A stretch of DNA of 64,000 nt from Levilactobacillus acidifarinae DSM 19394 = JCM 15949 (lineage in GTDB: Bacteria > Bacillota > Bacilli > Lactobacillales > Lactobacillaceae), in assembly GCF_001434835.1 (NCBI RefSeq), contig NZ_AZDV01000005.1, positions 451,248 through 515,247 on the forward strand, given 5' to 3'. Positions 41,946 through 50,522 of this stretch are shown piece after piece. How positions within the stretch are numbered: position 1 is the stretch's first letter; each line of letters begins with the position of its first letter. The position numbers were made by a program, and so were the translations under genes. The notes beneath the pieces are model-generated. The model did not search any database and had not been told where the DNA came from. It was given only the letters and a program-made list of their open reading frames with translations.

Positions 41946-42761
41946 ATGGATAATAAATGGCGTTGGTTACCGGTAGCCCTGGGTGGTGGCTGGTTTAGCT
42001 ATCACTGGCTAAGTCGGCGAGCCGTCCAGTCGTTGCCCACAGCGGGCCGGAGGGACTGCCAATCGACACCCACGCCAACCTTATTTATTCCGGGATGGGG
42101 CGGTAATGCGTGGACCTATAACGGGATGCTACGGTGGTTTGCCCGTCAGGGGTACGCCGCCAAAGTCCTGACGGTACGCGTCGATTACCGTAACCATTTG
42201 CATTTTCAGGGGGCCTGGACGGGCCAAGCGGACAATCCGACGATTCAGGTCCTCTTTGACCGGAACCTCACGTTCGATTACCGGCAACAAACCCGCTGGG
42301 TCACTCAGATTCTGCGGGCCTTACATCGCCGCTACGGTGTGACCAGCTACAATGCAGTCGCCCATTCTTGGGGCGGCAGTGCGATGGTCCAAAGCCTGGT
42401 ACAAGACGGGGCCGACCCGTCGTTACCGCGGTTACGACGGCTAGTTTTACTGGGCACGCCGGTGAACGAAGGCCAAGCCAACCAGCCGGATCCCGCCTAT
42501 CAACGGTTATTAACGTTACGGCAGAATTTATGGGCGAACGCGGGCGCCGAAATCCATAACGTATACGGGCGTTTAGCCGGGCACGCCACGGACGGTCAAG
42601 TTCCCGTCTGGCAGGCCACGGCGTTACGCGGAGTGGTGGCGCAAAGCCCGATTCACTATACCGAACACCCGATCCCGGGCTTAGGTCACGGGCGGTTGCA
42701 CTCCGCACGTAAAATGTGGCAACTGATTGCCCAACTTCTCTGGCTTAAAAAGGACGATTAA
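41946..42761 (+). CDS. DUF915-type alpha/beta hydrolase (third of three)
   Basis: A 271-residue alpha/beta hydrolase. The oxyanion segment is FIPGWGGNAWT (about residue 42), the nucleophile elbow AHSWGG gives Ser141, and candidate Asp and His lie in GHATDGQVP and GLGHGRLH. A short hydrophobic N terminus (PVALGGGWFSYHWL) could anchor or export it. The fold and length are the same as at 7271 and 16868, though sequence has diverged. TAGGAGG lies 9 bases before the ATG; two promoters are visible upstream. Substrate unknown. Confidence 0.87.
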   Translation: MDNKWRWLPVALGGGWFSYHWLSRRAVQSLPTAGRRDCQSTPTPTLFIPGWGGNAWTYNGMLRWFARQGYAAKVLTVRVDYRNHLHFQGAWTGQADNPTIQVLFDRNLTFDYRQQTRWVTQILRALHRRYGVTSYNAVAHSWGGSAMVQSLVQDGADPSLPRLRRLVLLGTPVNEGQANQPDPAYQRLLTLRQNLWANAGAEIHNVYGRLAGHATDGQVPVWQATALRGVVAQSPIHYTEHPIPGLGHGRLHSARKMWQLIAQLLWLKKDD

Positions 42762-42780
42762 CCAAGTTGGTTAACCGTCC
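42752..42780 (-). terminator. Terminator of the HAD phosphatase gene, overlapping the DUF915 stop
   Basis: GGACGATTAACCA / TGGTTAACCGTCC with T run on the minus side; the hairpin includes the stop codon of the plus gene. Confidence 0.7.
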
Positions 42781-42797
42781 GAAGAGTTTAGCTTCTT

Positions 42798-43616
42798 TTA
42801 AACTTTTTGGTCTAGAATGGCATCAATCACGTTCAAGACGCCGTCGTGGTCGTTATCCGTGGGCGTAATGAGGTTGGCGACTTGTTTGACGGTAGCGGTA
42901 CCGTTGCGCATGGCTACCCCAAAACCCACGTGGCGCAGCATCTCCAAGTCATTATCGTTATCCCCGAAGGCGGCGATTTCGCTGGGGGCGATTTGCCAGG
43001 CTTGGGCCAGTTGGGTCACACCAATGGCTTTATTCATGTGGGGGGCGATGATGTCGATACTCCCGAAGCCACTGGCGGCTGCATGAATTTGTTGCGGGAA
43101 TTTCGCGTTTAGTTTCGCCGCCAAAGACTGAATCGTCTGATTCGGCCATTCCCCGTTGATCTTGTAGATGGTGTCTTCAACCGTCGTCAGGTCGTCGACT
43201 AGGACGACGTTGTTGAAGTAGTAGGCCTGTGAGGCCGGGTCGTTGGATTGATCGGTCCGGTTGATGTAGGTCCCGTGTTGCCCCGACAAGCGTAAGACTT
43301 GGGGGCGGATGGTGTCATCTGCTAGAATGGCCGTAACCACCTCACGAACCACGGGTAACGGAATCGTGGTTTGAAATAACGTGTGACCGTGGTCCACGAT
43401 GAGGCTACCGTTTTCGGCCACAAAGGTCTGAACGGCGGGCGTCGGGGCGAAGACTTGGTGCAGGTGCCCCAGGTGGTTGCCACTCGCGACGACGAAGCGA
43501 ATGCCGGCGGTTTGCAGTCGTTGCAGTTGCTGAGCGAAACGGTCGTGGTCGTACTGCCGTTGTTGGTTCAAAAAGGTGCCATCAACGTCCGTTGCAATCA
43601 TTTTGATTTTTGTCAT
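42798..43616 (-). CDS. Cof-type HAD-superfamily phosphatase
   Basis: A 272-residue HAD hydrolase with the C2B cap of the Cof family. Motif I is DVDGTFL (Asp10, Asp12), motif II SGN (about residue 45), motif III Lys in MNKAIGV (about residue 200) and motif IV GDNDND (about residue 220). Members dephosphorylate sugar phosphates, FMN or pyridoxal phosphate; this one's substrate is unknown. Divergent from the MarR gene. Confidence 0.9.
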   Translation of the reverse strand: MTKIKMIATDVDGTFLNQQRQYDHDRFAQQLQRLQTAGIRFVVASGNHLGHLHQVFAPTPAVQTFVAENGSLIVDHGHTLFQTTIPLPVVREVVTAILADDTIRPQVLRLSGQHGTYINRTDQSNDPASQAYYFNNVVLVDDLTTVEDTIYKINGEWPNQTIQSLAAKLNAKFPQQIHAAASGFGSIDIIAPHMNKAIGVTQLAQAWQIAPSEIAAFGDNDNDLEMLRHVGFGVAMRNGTATVKQVANLITPTDNDHDGVLNVIDAILDQKV

Positions 43617-43717
43617 ACTGGACTCCTTAACTGGTTAGAATTTACTAGTCTCATCATACGAAGTTTACAGACAGATTTCAACGACGCAGAAATCGTTAAA
43701 TCCGCGTTAAATTCACA

Positions 43718-43740
43718 CGAATGGCTAGTGTTTCCATTCG
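43718..43740. promoter_or_regulatory. Inverted repeat upstream of the MarR gene
   Basis: CGAATGG and CCATTCG separated by 9 bases, about 50 bases upstream of a TATAAT (43792-43797). Possible operator for the MarR regulator or the HAD gene. Confidence 0.45.
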
Positions 43741-43870
43741 CAATGCTATAAACTATTAATCAAACGGTAACATAAATGCTGAAAATAACGGTTATAATGA
43801 ATGATTAGTGGGTCATAATAGTAACATCTTAAGAGCTGAAACGACATATTTGAAAGGAAGAATAGTATCT

Positions 43871-44254
43871 ATGACGCAAACGAACGAGCTGAGTCAATCT
43901 TTAGAATGGTTTTCCCAATTACAAAAAATTATGCGGCCGGTAACGACCATCAAAACCGACGAAATTACAATTTCTTTGGAACAATTCAACTTGTTACACG
44001 CCATTACGGACCAACGAGACGACTTTACCCCCACGAAATTTGCTAACCAAATTGGGGTCTCCAAGTCGATGATCTCGGGCCAAATCTCCCGGTTGTTGCG
44101 GGCGGGCCTGATCGAAAGTATCGCCTCCAAGGTTGACCGGCGGCAACATAACCTGAAGTTGACCCCAGACGGTGTCAAGGTTTACACCCAAGTGCGTGGC
44201 CAAGTGGTCGATCGCCTGAACCAACTACATGACGACATTTCGAAGATGATGTAG
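43871..44254 (+). CDS. MarR-family regulator
   Basis: A 127-residue winged-helix protein with the MarR core: FNLLHAITD, the recognition helix region TKFANQIGVSKSMISGQISRL (given in parts: TKFANQIGV, SKSMISGQISRL) and the wing KVDRRQHNLKLT. It starts at ATG 43871, with GAAAGGAAG 10 bases upstream; an upstream in-frame extension has no site. It has an inverted repeat in the upstream region and is followed by a secreted beta-helix protein gene. Ligand and targets are unknown. Confidence 0.88.
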   Translation: MTQTNELSQSLEWFSQLQKIMRPVTTIKTDEITISLEQFNLLHAITDQRDDFTPTKFANQIGVSKSMISGQISRLLRAGLIESIASKVDRRQHNLKLTPDGVKVYTQVRGQVVDRLNQLHDDISKMM

Positions 44255-44423
44255 TCGGATGGGTTAGACTAGTTAACTTAATAGACAACAATTGATTAAA
44301 GGCCTCTCCTTCGCCAAAATCTTTCAATCGTGTAACAATTGGGTTAAGTTGACCCAACGCTTTCTTGTCTTAGTTATAATGAAAGTGTTGAAAGATTTTT
44401 TGGAAACGAATGGAGGGGCTTTT

Positions 44424-46250
44424 TTGAAAATGAGGGGTAAGCAATATCTGCTTGCAGCGGTAACATTGGGGGTAACGCTGCTAGGATTTACCGCTGGGGG
44501 TGCCGATCTCACACCGTCAACGACGGTCGTTGCTCACGCGGCGACGACGATTAACGCAGTTCACCAGGGGATGACCGGTGACGCTAAGACCGTTAATAAC
44601 GATGCATTTCAAGCGATGATCGATAAATTTAACAATAGTGATGGCGTCACGGTGCACGTTCCCAAGGGAACTTACGTGTTTAACGCGGGTCACGTGGTCC
44701 TACACAGTAATATCACGTTTAACTTTGACAAGGGCGCTGTGTTCCGGATTACGAACGGCCAACGGTTAAATATCGCCTATCCAAGTCCCCAAGCGGGCTA
44801 CGATGGCGGAATTTCGAACGTCACTTGGAACGGCGCAACGTTCCAGGGGGATAACACGGCCTCGGGCCAGAGTGTTTTCGTCCAAAGTATTAACCACGCT
44901 AAAAACGTGACGTTCAATAACTGTGTCTTCGACAACGCCGAATCACCAACTGGTCACTACATCGATATCGATGGGAGTCATGACGTGACCGTGAAGAATT
45001 CGGTGTTCACCGGGTTCAACGGGTCGATGGATTATAAGGAAGCCATCCAGGTCGATTACTCGAACAAAAAGGCGATGTCCTACAAGCTGGCGGGTGACCA
45101 ATACGATAACTTGCCATCCTATAACGTGACGGTGGACCATAACCAGTTCTTACCGGTTTCTCGGAAATCGGGACAGGTTCAATCCTACGCGCCGAACCCT
45201 ATTGGGGAGCACGCCGTCTACAACAAGGGGCAAGCGGGCATCATTCACAACGTTTACTTCACTAATAACACGGTGGTTGATCCTAAGCCGTTATTAGATG
45301 ATGGGGTGGCGACGATTCACTTTAAGTGTGTGTCGGACCTTTACATCACCGGTAACAAGTTCATCAACCAACACGTGCTGGGGTCCGGGAACTATATTTA
45401 CTTGTATAACTCACAGCCGGATTACCAGATGTCGAATTTAAACATCACCAACAACACCTTTACCAACGTTAACCCAACGAAACAATACGTTTACTTGGAT
45501 AGCGGGAGTACGGATAACCCGATGACCAACGTCACGATTAAGAACAACAACATCACGACGCAAAAGAAGGGTGTTCCGTTTGTTCAAAGCAACTTCCCGT
45601 TAACTGGCAGTGGTAGTGGTATTCAGATTGGAAATAACAAAATCAAGGTCGCTAAGCCCGTTGCAACGGCGGTCACGACCCCAACGATCACGCAAACCAC
45701 GGTTAAACCGAATAAGGGACAGAAGCTGAAGAAGCGGCCGCAAACTAATAAGAAAGAAACTTACGTGAGTGGCTTAGATACGCAGCACGCCCAGTTGAAG
45801 AGTAACTATAAGACTTACTCGTTATACAATCACATTCGGGGTCACAAGAACTGGAACATCATGAAGTACGACTGGAAGAAGTTGAAGAACAAGCGGGTTT
45901 ACCTGGACATGCGGGCAACGGCCGACAGTGGTCAGTGGTACCGGATTCGTTTCTCTAAGAATGCCACCACGAAGTACTGGATTCGGAAGGGCGCTTTGCA
46001 GTTCGATAAGATCACCATCAGCGAATACAGCAAGGAATTAAACCTGATGAAGATCTACCCCGTCTACAACAACGTCTTTAACGATGCCGACTTGGCTAAG
46101 CAGAAGGGGACCACGGCCGATATTAGCGATCGGAAGGTTACGATTACCCACCGAGCTTACCGGACGGACTCTAACGGTAACCAAACGGTGTACTATCAGA
46201 TGGAAAACGGTCTGTGGACGCGGGCCAGTGCGTTTGATTTAAATTCCTAA
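44424..46250 (+). CDS. Secreted right-handed beta-helix protein with C-terminal wall-binding-like modules
   Basis: A 608-residue exported protein. A signal peptide (KMRGKQYLLAAVTLG, cleavage after VVAHA, about residue 40) precedes a parallel beta-helix domain (about residues 45-410). There the repeats ITNNTF, VTIKNNN, VYFTNNTV and VTVDHNQF mark the turns, as in pectate-lyase/polygalacturonase-like folds. Residues 450-608 have two GW/SH3-like segments (QWYRIRF...YWIRKGALQ and YYQMENGLWTRASAF) that probably bind the cell wall. No catalytic residues can be assigned, so a polysaccharide lyase or hydrolase role is possible only. The start is TTG 44424, 7 bases after GGAGG; ATG 44430 is an alternative. 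Confidence 0.78.
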   Translation: MKMRGKQYLLAAVTLGVTLLGFTAGGADLTPSTTVVAHAATTINAVHQGMTGDAKTVNNDAFQAMIDKFNNSDGVTVHVPKGTYVFNAGHVVLHSNITFNFDKGAVFRITNGQRLNIAYPSPQAGYDGGISNVTWNGATFQGDNTASGQSVFVQSINHAKNVTFNNCVFDNAESPTGHYIDIDGSHDVTVKNSVFTGFNGSMDYKEAIQVDYSNKKAMSYKLAGDQYDNLPSYNVTVDHNQFLPVSRKSGQVQSYAPNPIGEHAVYNKGQAGIIHNVYFTNNTVVDPKPLLDDGVATIHFKCVSDLYITGNKFINQHVLGSGNYIYLYNSQPDYQMSNLNITNNTFTNVNPTKQYVYLDSGSTDNPMTNVTIKNNNITTQKKGVPFVQSNFPLTGSGSGIQIGNNKIKVAKPVATAVTTPTITQTTVKPNKGQKLKKRPQTNKKETYVSGLDTQHAQLKSNYKTYSLYNHIRGHKNWNIMKYDWKKLKNKRVYLDMRATADSGQWYRIRFSKNATTKYWIRKGALQFDKITISEYSKELNLMKIYPVYNNVFNDADLAKQKGTTADISDRKVTITHRAYRTDSNGNQTVYYQMENGLWTRASAFDLNS

Positions 46251-46290
46251 TGTCCAATAAGGATTTGATTAATTAAATAAGGTTTACTGA

Positions 46291-46317
46291 AGAGTGGTTG
46301 CCAAAACCACTCTTTTT
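46291..46317 (+). terminator. Terminator after the beta-helix gene
   Basis: AGAGTGGTT / AACCACTCT 9-bp stem with T run. Confidence 0.88.
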
Positions 46318-46505
46318 GTGTATTATGGCTTTCAATCGTCAGCATCTTCAAGAAAACTTCACGTTTCCGGCACGAAGTTCTCCGATTCGCCTGCTAAAGT
46401 GGGGGTATAGCCTTAAGAAACCCCAGTTTTTCAATTAAAAATTGAGAAAAGGTTAAAAGGTCAGTAAGTTAAGACTAATGGGTTTCATCATTGCCGATTG
46501 TGGTG
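46318..46505. other. Intergenic stretch with small hairpins
   Basis: Contains AACTTC/GAAGTT (about 46355-46379), a GGGGT/ACCCC hairpin followed by TTTT (46402-46431) and TCAATT/AATTGA. No gene is recognised. Confidence 0.45.
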
Positions 46506-46549
46506 TACAATAATTAACATAAATTAGCACTCAAACAAAAGAGTGCTAA
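46506..46549 (+). promoter_or_regulatory. CIRCE (HrcA) element and promoter of the Spx paralogue
   Basis: TTAGCACTC (46524-46532) and GAGTGCTAA (46541-46549) are perfect CIRCE half-sites, here separated by 8 instead of the usual 9 bases. The -10 TACAAT at 46506-46511 has a weak -35 TTTCAT 17 bases upstream. The element would lie at about +7 of the transcript, the normal CIRCE place. Confidence 0.85.
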
Positions 46550-46595
46550 AATCTCAAGTACCTCATCGACAAGCACATCATTGGAGGGCGATTCT

Positions 46596-47024
46596 ATGAT
46601 TAAAATGTACTTTCACGCTAAAACAACCGCTGTCACGAAAGCAATGAAGTGGCTAGCAAATCACGATGCCATCTTTACGGCACGGGACATTAAAAAACAA
46701 CCTTTAACCCGGGATGAAATTCTGTACATGTTATCGTTAACGGAAGATGGCACGGACGATTTAATTTCGACCCGGTCTAAAGCCTACAAGGCCCTACCTA
46801 ATTCGGTTCAAGACATGGGAATGAACGAATTGGTCGAACTATTACAGACCAATCCGGGTATCCTGAAGAACCCAATCGTGGTCGATCGGAACAAGTTGGC
46901 TACCGGGTTCGACTTAGAAACCATTCGGGAGTTCGTTCCGGCCTCTTACCGGAAGAAGGAACTGGCTAGTTTCTTCAAGATTTTAAACGGGACCAAGAAG
47001 TCCCTGAACGTTTCACCAGCATAG
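46596..47024 (+). CDS. Spx/ArsC-family regulator lacking the CxxC redox pair
   Basis: A 142-residue Spx-family protein. It keeps the regions used by Spx for RNA polymerase alpha-CTD contact: Gly52 in TEDGTDD and Arg60 in STRSK, and the NPIVVD beta strand. The redox CxxC at positions 10 and 13 is replaced by Thr10 and Val13, so it cannot form the activating disulfide. It starts at ATG 46596 with GGAGGG 7 bases upstream, and is under a CIRCE element, which makes it a probable heat-shock gene controlled by HrcA. Its role may be redox-independent transcription control or competition with Spx for polymerase. Confidence 0.88.
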   Translation: MIKMYFHAKTTAVTKAMKWLANHDAIFTARDIKKQPLTRDEILYMLSLTEDGTDDLISTRSKAYKALPNSVQDMGMNELVELLQTNPGILKNPIVVDRNKLATGFDLETIREFVPASYRKKELASFFKILNGTKKSLNVSPA

Positions 47025-47032
47025 AATAGAGC

Positions 47033-47072
47033 AAAAAAGCGGTCACCCTTGACGGGTGAGCCGCTTTTTTTG
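47033..47072. terminator. Bidirectional terminator between spx paralogue and NlpC gene
   Basis: AAAAAAGCGGTCACCC / CGGGTGAGCCGCTTTTTT, one mismatch, TTGA loop, T runs both ways. Confidence 0.93.
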
Positions 47073-47081
47073 TGGTGTGGA

Positions 47082-47855
47082 TTAACTCAACGTGGCGGGC
47101 CGGGCGTAACCGACCGTGTGCCACCAAGACACGTTGGTGGCTTCGGTGACGACGCCGCGAAGTTGCGCGTCGATCATCTTGTGGTTACCGAGATAGATCC
47201 CACAGTGGGTGATGTTACCGGTACTGGTCCCAAAGAAGATCAAGTCACCGGGTTGAGCGTTGCTGGCGCTGACGTGCTCGTAGGCGTTGTATTGCGCTTG
47301 GGCCGTCCGGGGGAGACTTTGCCCCAGGGCTTGGTTAAAGACGTACTTGGTAAATCCGGAACAGTCAAAGGAACTAGGACCGTTGCCGCCGTAAACGTAG
47401 GGCTTGCCCAGTTGAGCCTGTGCGGCCTTCAGAACGGACGCATAAGTTCCGGTTCCCGTAGTGGTCGTGGTGGTTGTGGTGTGGTTATAGGCCTTCGGTT
47501 GTAGGTAGCCGTGCCAGATCCAGCCAGAAGCGGTTTTCCGGCCGTTGGTCACGTAATAGTAAAGGTACTTCACGCCGTTTTTCTTAGTGATGTATCGTTT
47601 CTGGGTGGCGTGCCAAGTCGTATTCGGGTAGTTCTTTAAGTAGTGAGTTTTCTTCCCAAAGGTCAGGTTGCTAGCCGTGCCCCCTAAGTTGTAGGTCCAA
47701 CCCGTTGCACTCTTCCGGACGTACTGGGTGTCGGGCATGCTACTGGTGCTGTTAATGGTATTGGTGGTGTTGGCTTCGGCCGTCGTGGCCAGCCCCCAAA
47801 CTGGTAAAAAGGCCGCTGCGGCGGCGACCGTTAGACTGAGTTGTTTGATTTTCAA
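47082..47855 (-). CDS. Secreted NlpC/P60 peptidoglycan endopeptidase
   Basis: A 257-residue exported protein: signal peptide cleaved after AEA (about residue 28), an SH3-like region (about residues 40-120, with TGWTY, SGWIW) for wall binding, a Thr-rich linker (125-135), and a C-terminal NlpC/P60 domain (about 138-257). Catalytic Cys165 is in FDCSGF and His217 in ITHCGIYLG. Such enzymes cut D-Glu-diamino-acid bonds in stem peptides and act in cell separation. The third residue of the triad is probably Asp229 or nearby. Transcribed alone. Confidence 0.92.
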   Translation of the reverse strand: MKIKQLSLTVAAAAAFLPVWGLATTAEANTTNTINSTSSMPDTQYVRKSATGWTYNLGGTASNLTFGKKTHYLKNYPNTTWHATQKRYITKKNGVKYLYYYVTNGRKTASGWIWHGYLQPKAYNHTTTTTTTTGTGTYASVLKAAQAQLGKPYVYGGNGPSSFDCSGFTKYVFNQALGQSLPRTAQAQYNAYEHVSASNAQPGDLIFFGTSTGNITHCGIYLGNHKMIDAQLRGVVTEATNVSWWHTVGYARPATLS

Positions 47856-48333
47856 AATTATCCATCCCTCGTATGTAGAAGTTTAAGTAGTTGCTTGAGT
47901 ACACTCTCTAAGATAGCGCTTAGGTTTTACAGCCGAGTTGCGGGTAAATATCATTGCGATTACGCTTTGGCGCGGGACCGTCATATTTTAAGCTGTCGTT
48001 AAGTTTGGGACGATTAGGGTTAACGGCTAAATGGATTAGCGAGCTGGTTCATTCCCAATTTTCGACGTTATCGTTTTCATAATTGCCATCATAATTGGGT
48101 GGATCTGTATAAAATTAAATTATATACAGTTAGTTAAGAACCGGATGTAACGCTGATATTATTGACAATTATCGCTTATATAAACTTATTTCCAATTTTA
48201 AATATACACAATTTAGTGAGAACTCGGCGGGGAAAGGATGGACGTTGCTGGGACCTGAATGCTAGAGTATTAGCTATCTTTTATAAGAGCTATTTACAGG
48301 TTATAACGAAATTCAGGTACAGGGGGAGTAAAC
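47856..48333. other. Divergent intergenic region, AT-rich
   Basis: About 480 bases between two exported-protein genes. TTGACA at 48163-48168 has no good -10 at the normal distance. A TTGGGA/TCCCAA pair (about 48006-48056) encloses a segment that faintly recalls the RNA element at 31864 but lacks its loops. Nothing else recognised. Confidence 0.4.
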
Positions 48334-50328
48334 ATGACACAGACAACGTTACGAGCGACTCGGCGCTGGTGGTCTCAAAGCTTGACCGTTGCTAGTTTGA
48401 CCGCGGTTTGCCTAACCGGGGGATCACTCACGGCAATTGCCAAAACCACGACCGCGGCAGCCGCAACGACCACTGCGGTAAAGTCCAAGGCCGACGAGAC
48501 CATTGATAGTTGGATGCCTAATGAGCGGCTACAAGAGGCCGTGTTAAAGGCTTTAAAGGACGACAATCCGGATAAAAACTGGCAAAGTGCCAGCGAAGTT
48601 ACTAAGGACGACATGCAACTTTTGAAGAGTCTCCACGACACGAAAAACGTTTATATCGACGGGAAAACGGACTACTCGTTGGAAGGCCTACAGTACGCCA
48701 CCAACCTGGAACGGTTGACCTTAGGTGGTGATTTGAATACCCAACCCATCCGGTTGAATGCCGACATCACGGACGTGACACCTTTAAAGGATTTACAGAA
48801 GTTAAAGGCCTTGAACCTGCAATATAATCGCTTAAAGGACGTTTCGCCGTTAGCGGGGCTCAAGAATGTGACCCAGATGTCGCTGGGCTGGAACCATATC
48901 GAGGACTTTTCGGTTCTGCCGATTAGCCAGTACGACCAGTTCACGTATACGGATCAGTTTATTGAACGGCCAACCGTGAACATTAACGAACAGACCCGTT
49001 CAGCGCACCTGAAAGTGGCGCTAAAATTCAAGACCAGTACGCCAGTTGAATTGGAAGCCCCGAACGGGTACGCGCGATTAACCGACTGGACGCCTAACGA
49101 TCAGATCTTCCGGTCGTACTACTTTAACGGGGGAACGGGGACCCCCGACGGCCAGGGGGGCTTGAAGTTCACCGATATTGTGAATCAAGAACCGGGTCCA
49201 ACCGAGTTACCGGGGCAAAACGTGACCCCGTTACCGGATAAGTTCTACCTTTTAGGGCAGGACAAAGATAAAGTTTTTAAGGTTGCGCAACCCTACAAAT
49301 TGGCGGCTGCGGCCAAATCCGTGACGGCTAAATATCAAGATCAGGATGGGAAATCCTTGCACGATGACGTGGTACTCGAGGGTGTGGTCGGTGATTCGTA
49401 CACCACGGAACAATTGACGATTCCGGGGTACACGTTTAAGGAAGTTCAGGGTAAGCCCCAAGGTGAATTTAGTGATCAGTCCCAGACTGTGACTTACGTC
49501 TACACTAAAGATCCCGTGGCGGGACAACCGATCACCGTGTCCTACGTCTCGACGACCGGCGAAACGATTGCGGAGGACGTGACTTTAACCGGACAGGTTG
49601 GCGACCCGTACGAGGCTGAACGCCTAGCGATTGCGGGTTATGAGTGGACGTCAGCGGAAGGTGACGAAAAGGGAACGTTTAGTGACCAGGCACATAAGGT
49701 AACGATGATTTACACTCCTATCGAGGGTGATGGCGGCAACGGCGATGGAAGTGGGGCCGAAGGGAATGGCGACGGTTCGGAATCCAGCTCTAGCTCTAAT
49801 TCAGACTCAAGTTCCAGTTCAGAGCCAAGCTCTAGTTCAAGTTCCAGTTCAGATTCCAGTTCTAGTTCCAGTTCCAGTTCAGACTCCAGCTCCAGTTCCA
49901 GTTCAGACTCCAGTTCTAGTTCCAGTTCAGACTCCAGTTCCAGTTCTAGCTCAAACTCAAGTTCCAGTTCCAGTTCCAGTTCCAGTTCAGAGCCAAGTTC
50001 CAGTTCTAGTTCTAGTCAGTCCATTCCCGCGGTGACTGATGAACAGGATGACGATATAACGGGGGGCCCGGGCACTATTGGCCCGGCAGGACCGTTTGAG
50101 GGGGGCTTAGATTCGGACCAACCCGGTGGCAGTTCGACGCCGGGATCCCAACCATGGGGGGAAGATCTGACCCCAACCGTGTTCCCTAGTCAGGGTGCCC
50201 CGGTGGTTGACGGTGATTTACCCCAAACGAATGAGCATCCAGGGCGCATTGGCGTTTGGATTGGCGCCGCATTGTTAGTGACGATGGCACTAAGTGGGTT
50301 TAGTCGCCGGACGCGTCAAAATAAATAG
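48334..50328 (+). CDS. LPxTG-type surface protein with leucine-rich repeats and MucBP domains
   Basis: A 664-residue wall protein. After a signal peptide (about residues 1-45) come internalin-like leucine-rich repeats (about 100-190: LEGLQYATNLERLTL, LKDLQKLKALNLQYN, LAGLKNVTQMSLGWN), then two MucBP-type domains (about 325-390 and 398-460; SVTAKYQDQDGKSL, TVSYVSTTGETIAED), then a Ser-rich stretch (about 485-568) and the sorting signal LPQTNE (residues 629-634) with a hydrophobic segment and basic tail. LPQTxE is the form common in L. plantarum-group proteins. It likely mediates adhesion to mucus or host glycans. A terminator follows. Confidence 0.9.
   Translation: MTQTTLRATRRWWSQSLTVASLTAVCLTGGSLTAIAKTTTAAAATTTAVKSKADETIDSWMPNERLQEAVLKALKDDNPDKNWQSASEVTKDDMQLLKSLHDTKNVYIDGKTDYSLEGLQYATNLERLTLGGDLNTQPIRLNADITDVTPLKDLQKLKALNLQYNRLKDVSPLAGLKNVTQMSLGWNHIEDFSVLPISQYDQFTYTDQFIERPTVNINEQTRSAHLKVALKFKTSTPVELEAPNGYARLTDWTPNDQIFRSYYFNGGTGTPDGQGGLKFTDIVNQEPGPTELPGQNVTPLPDKFYLLGQDKDKVFKVAQPYKLAAAAKSVTAKYQDQDGKSLHDDVVLEGVVGDSYTTEQLTIPGYTFKEVQGKPQGEFSDQSQTVTYVYTKDPVAGQPITVSYVSTTGETIAEDVTLTGQVGDPYEAERLAIAGYEWTSAEGDEKGTFSDQAHKVTMIYTPIEGDGGNGDGSGAEGNGDGSESSSSSNSDSSSSSEPSSSSSSSSDSSSSSSSSSDSSSSSSSDSSSSSSSDSSSSSSSNSSSSSSSSSSSEPSSSSSSSQSIPAVTDEQDDDITGGPGTIGPAGPFEGGLDSDQPGGSSTPGSQPWGEDLTPTVFPSQGAPVVDGDLPQTNEHPGRIGVWIGAALLVTMALSGFSRRTRQNK
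49786..50021 (+). repeat. Serine-codon tandem repeat in the LRR/MucBP protein
   Basis: Short repeats of AGTTCCAGTTCA-type units (TCC/TCT/AGT/AGC mixed) encode blocks of S interrupted by D, N and EP. This is a wall-spanning stalk and a likely site of repeat-length variation. Confidence 0.9.
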
Positions 50329-50336
50329 TTAAGTTT

Positions 50337-50367
50337 AGGGCCAACTTTGGGATAGTTGGCCCTTTTT
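50337..50367 (+). terminator. Terminator after the LRR/MucBP gene
   Basis: AGGGCCAACT / AGTTGGCCCT, 10 bp, with T run. Confidence 0.93.
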
Positions 50368-50522
50368 GGAGTTGACAAATTCGAGAAACAGTATTAGATG
50401 CGAATTGATAAAATGGTTATAATTTTTTATTTAAAATAATTTTGTTATTTATATTGATTGTTCCCAGAACTAGAGTCAAAATGAAGGAGGAATTTAGACC
50501 AGGAAGGTAGGGATAACTAAGT

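Noticed and set aside
48000..48060. Possible third full copy of the RNA element (GGGACGATTAG, AGCTGG, TCCC)
   Set aside because: The outer TTGGGA/TCCCAA pairs, but the diagnostic loops GAGCATTAACGT, GGGTTAAGCGGAA and GCACGTTTCGGC are absent.
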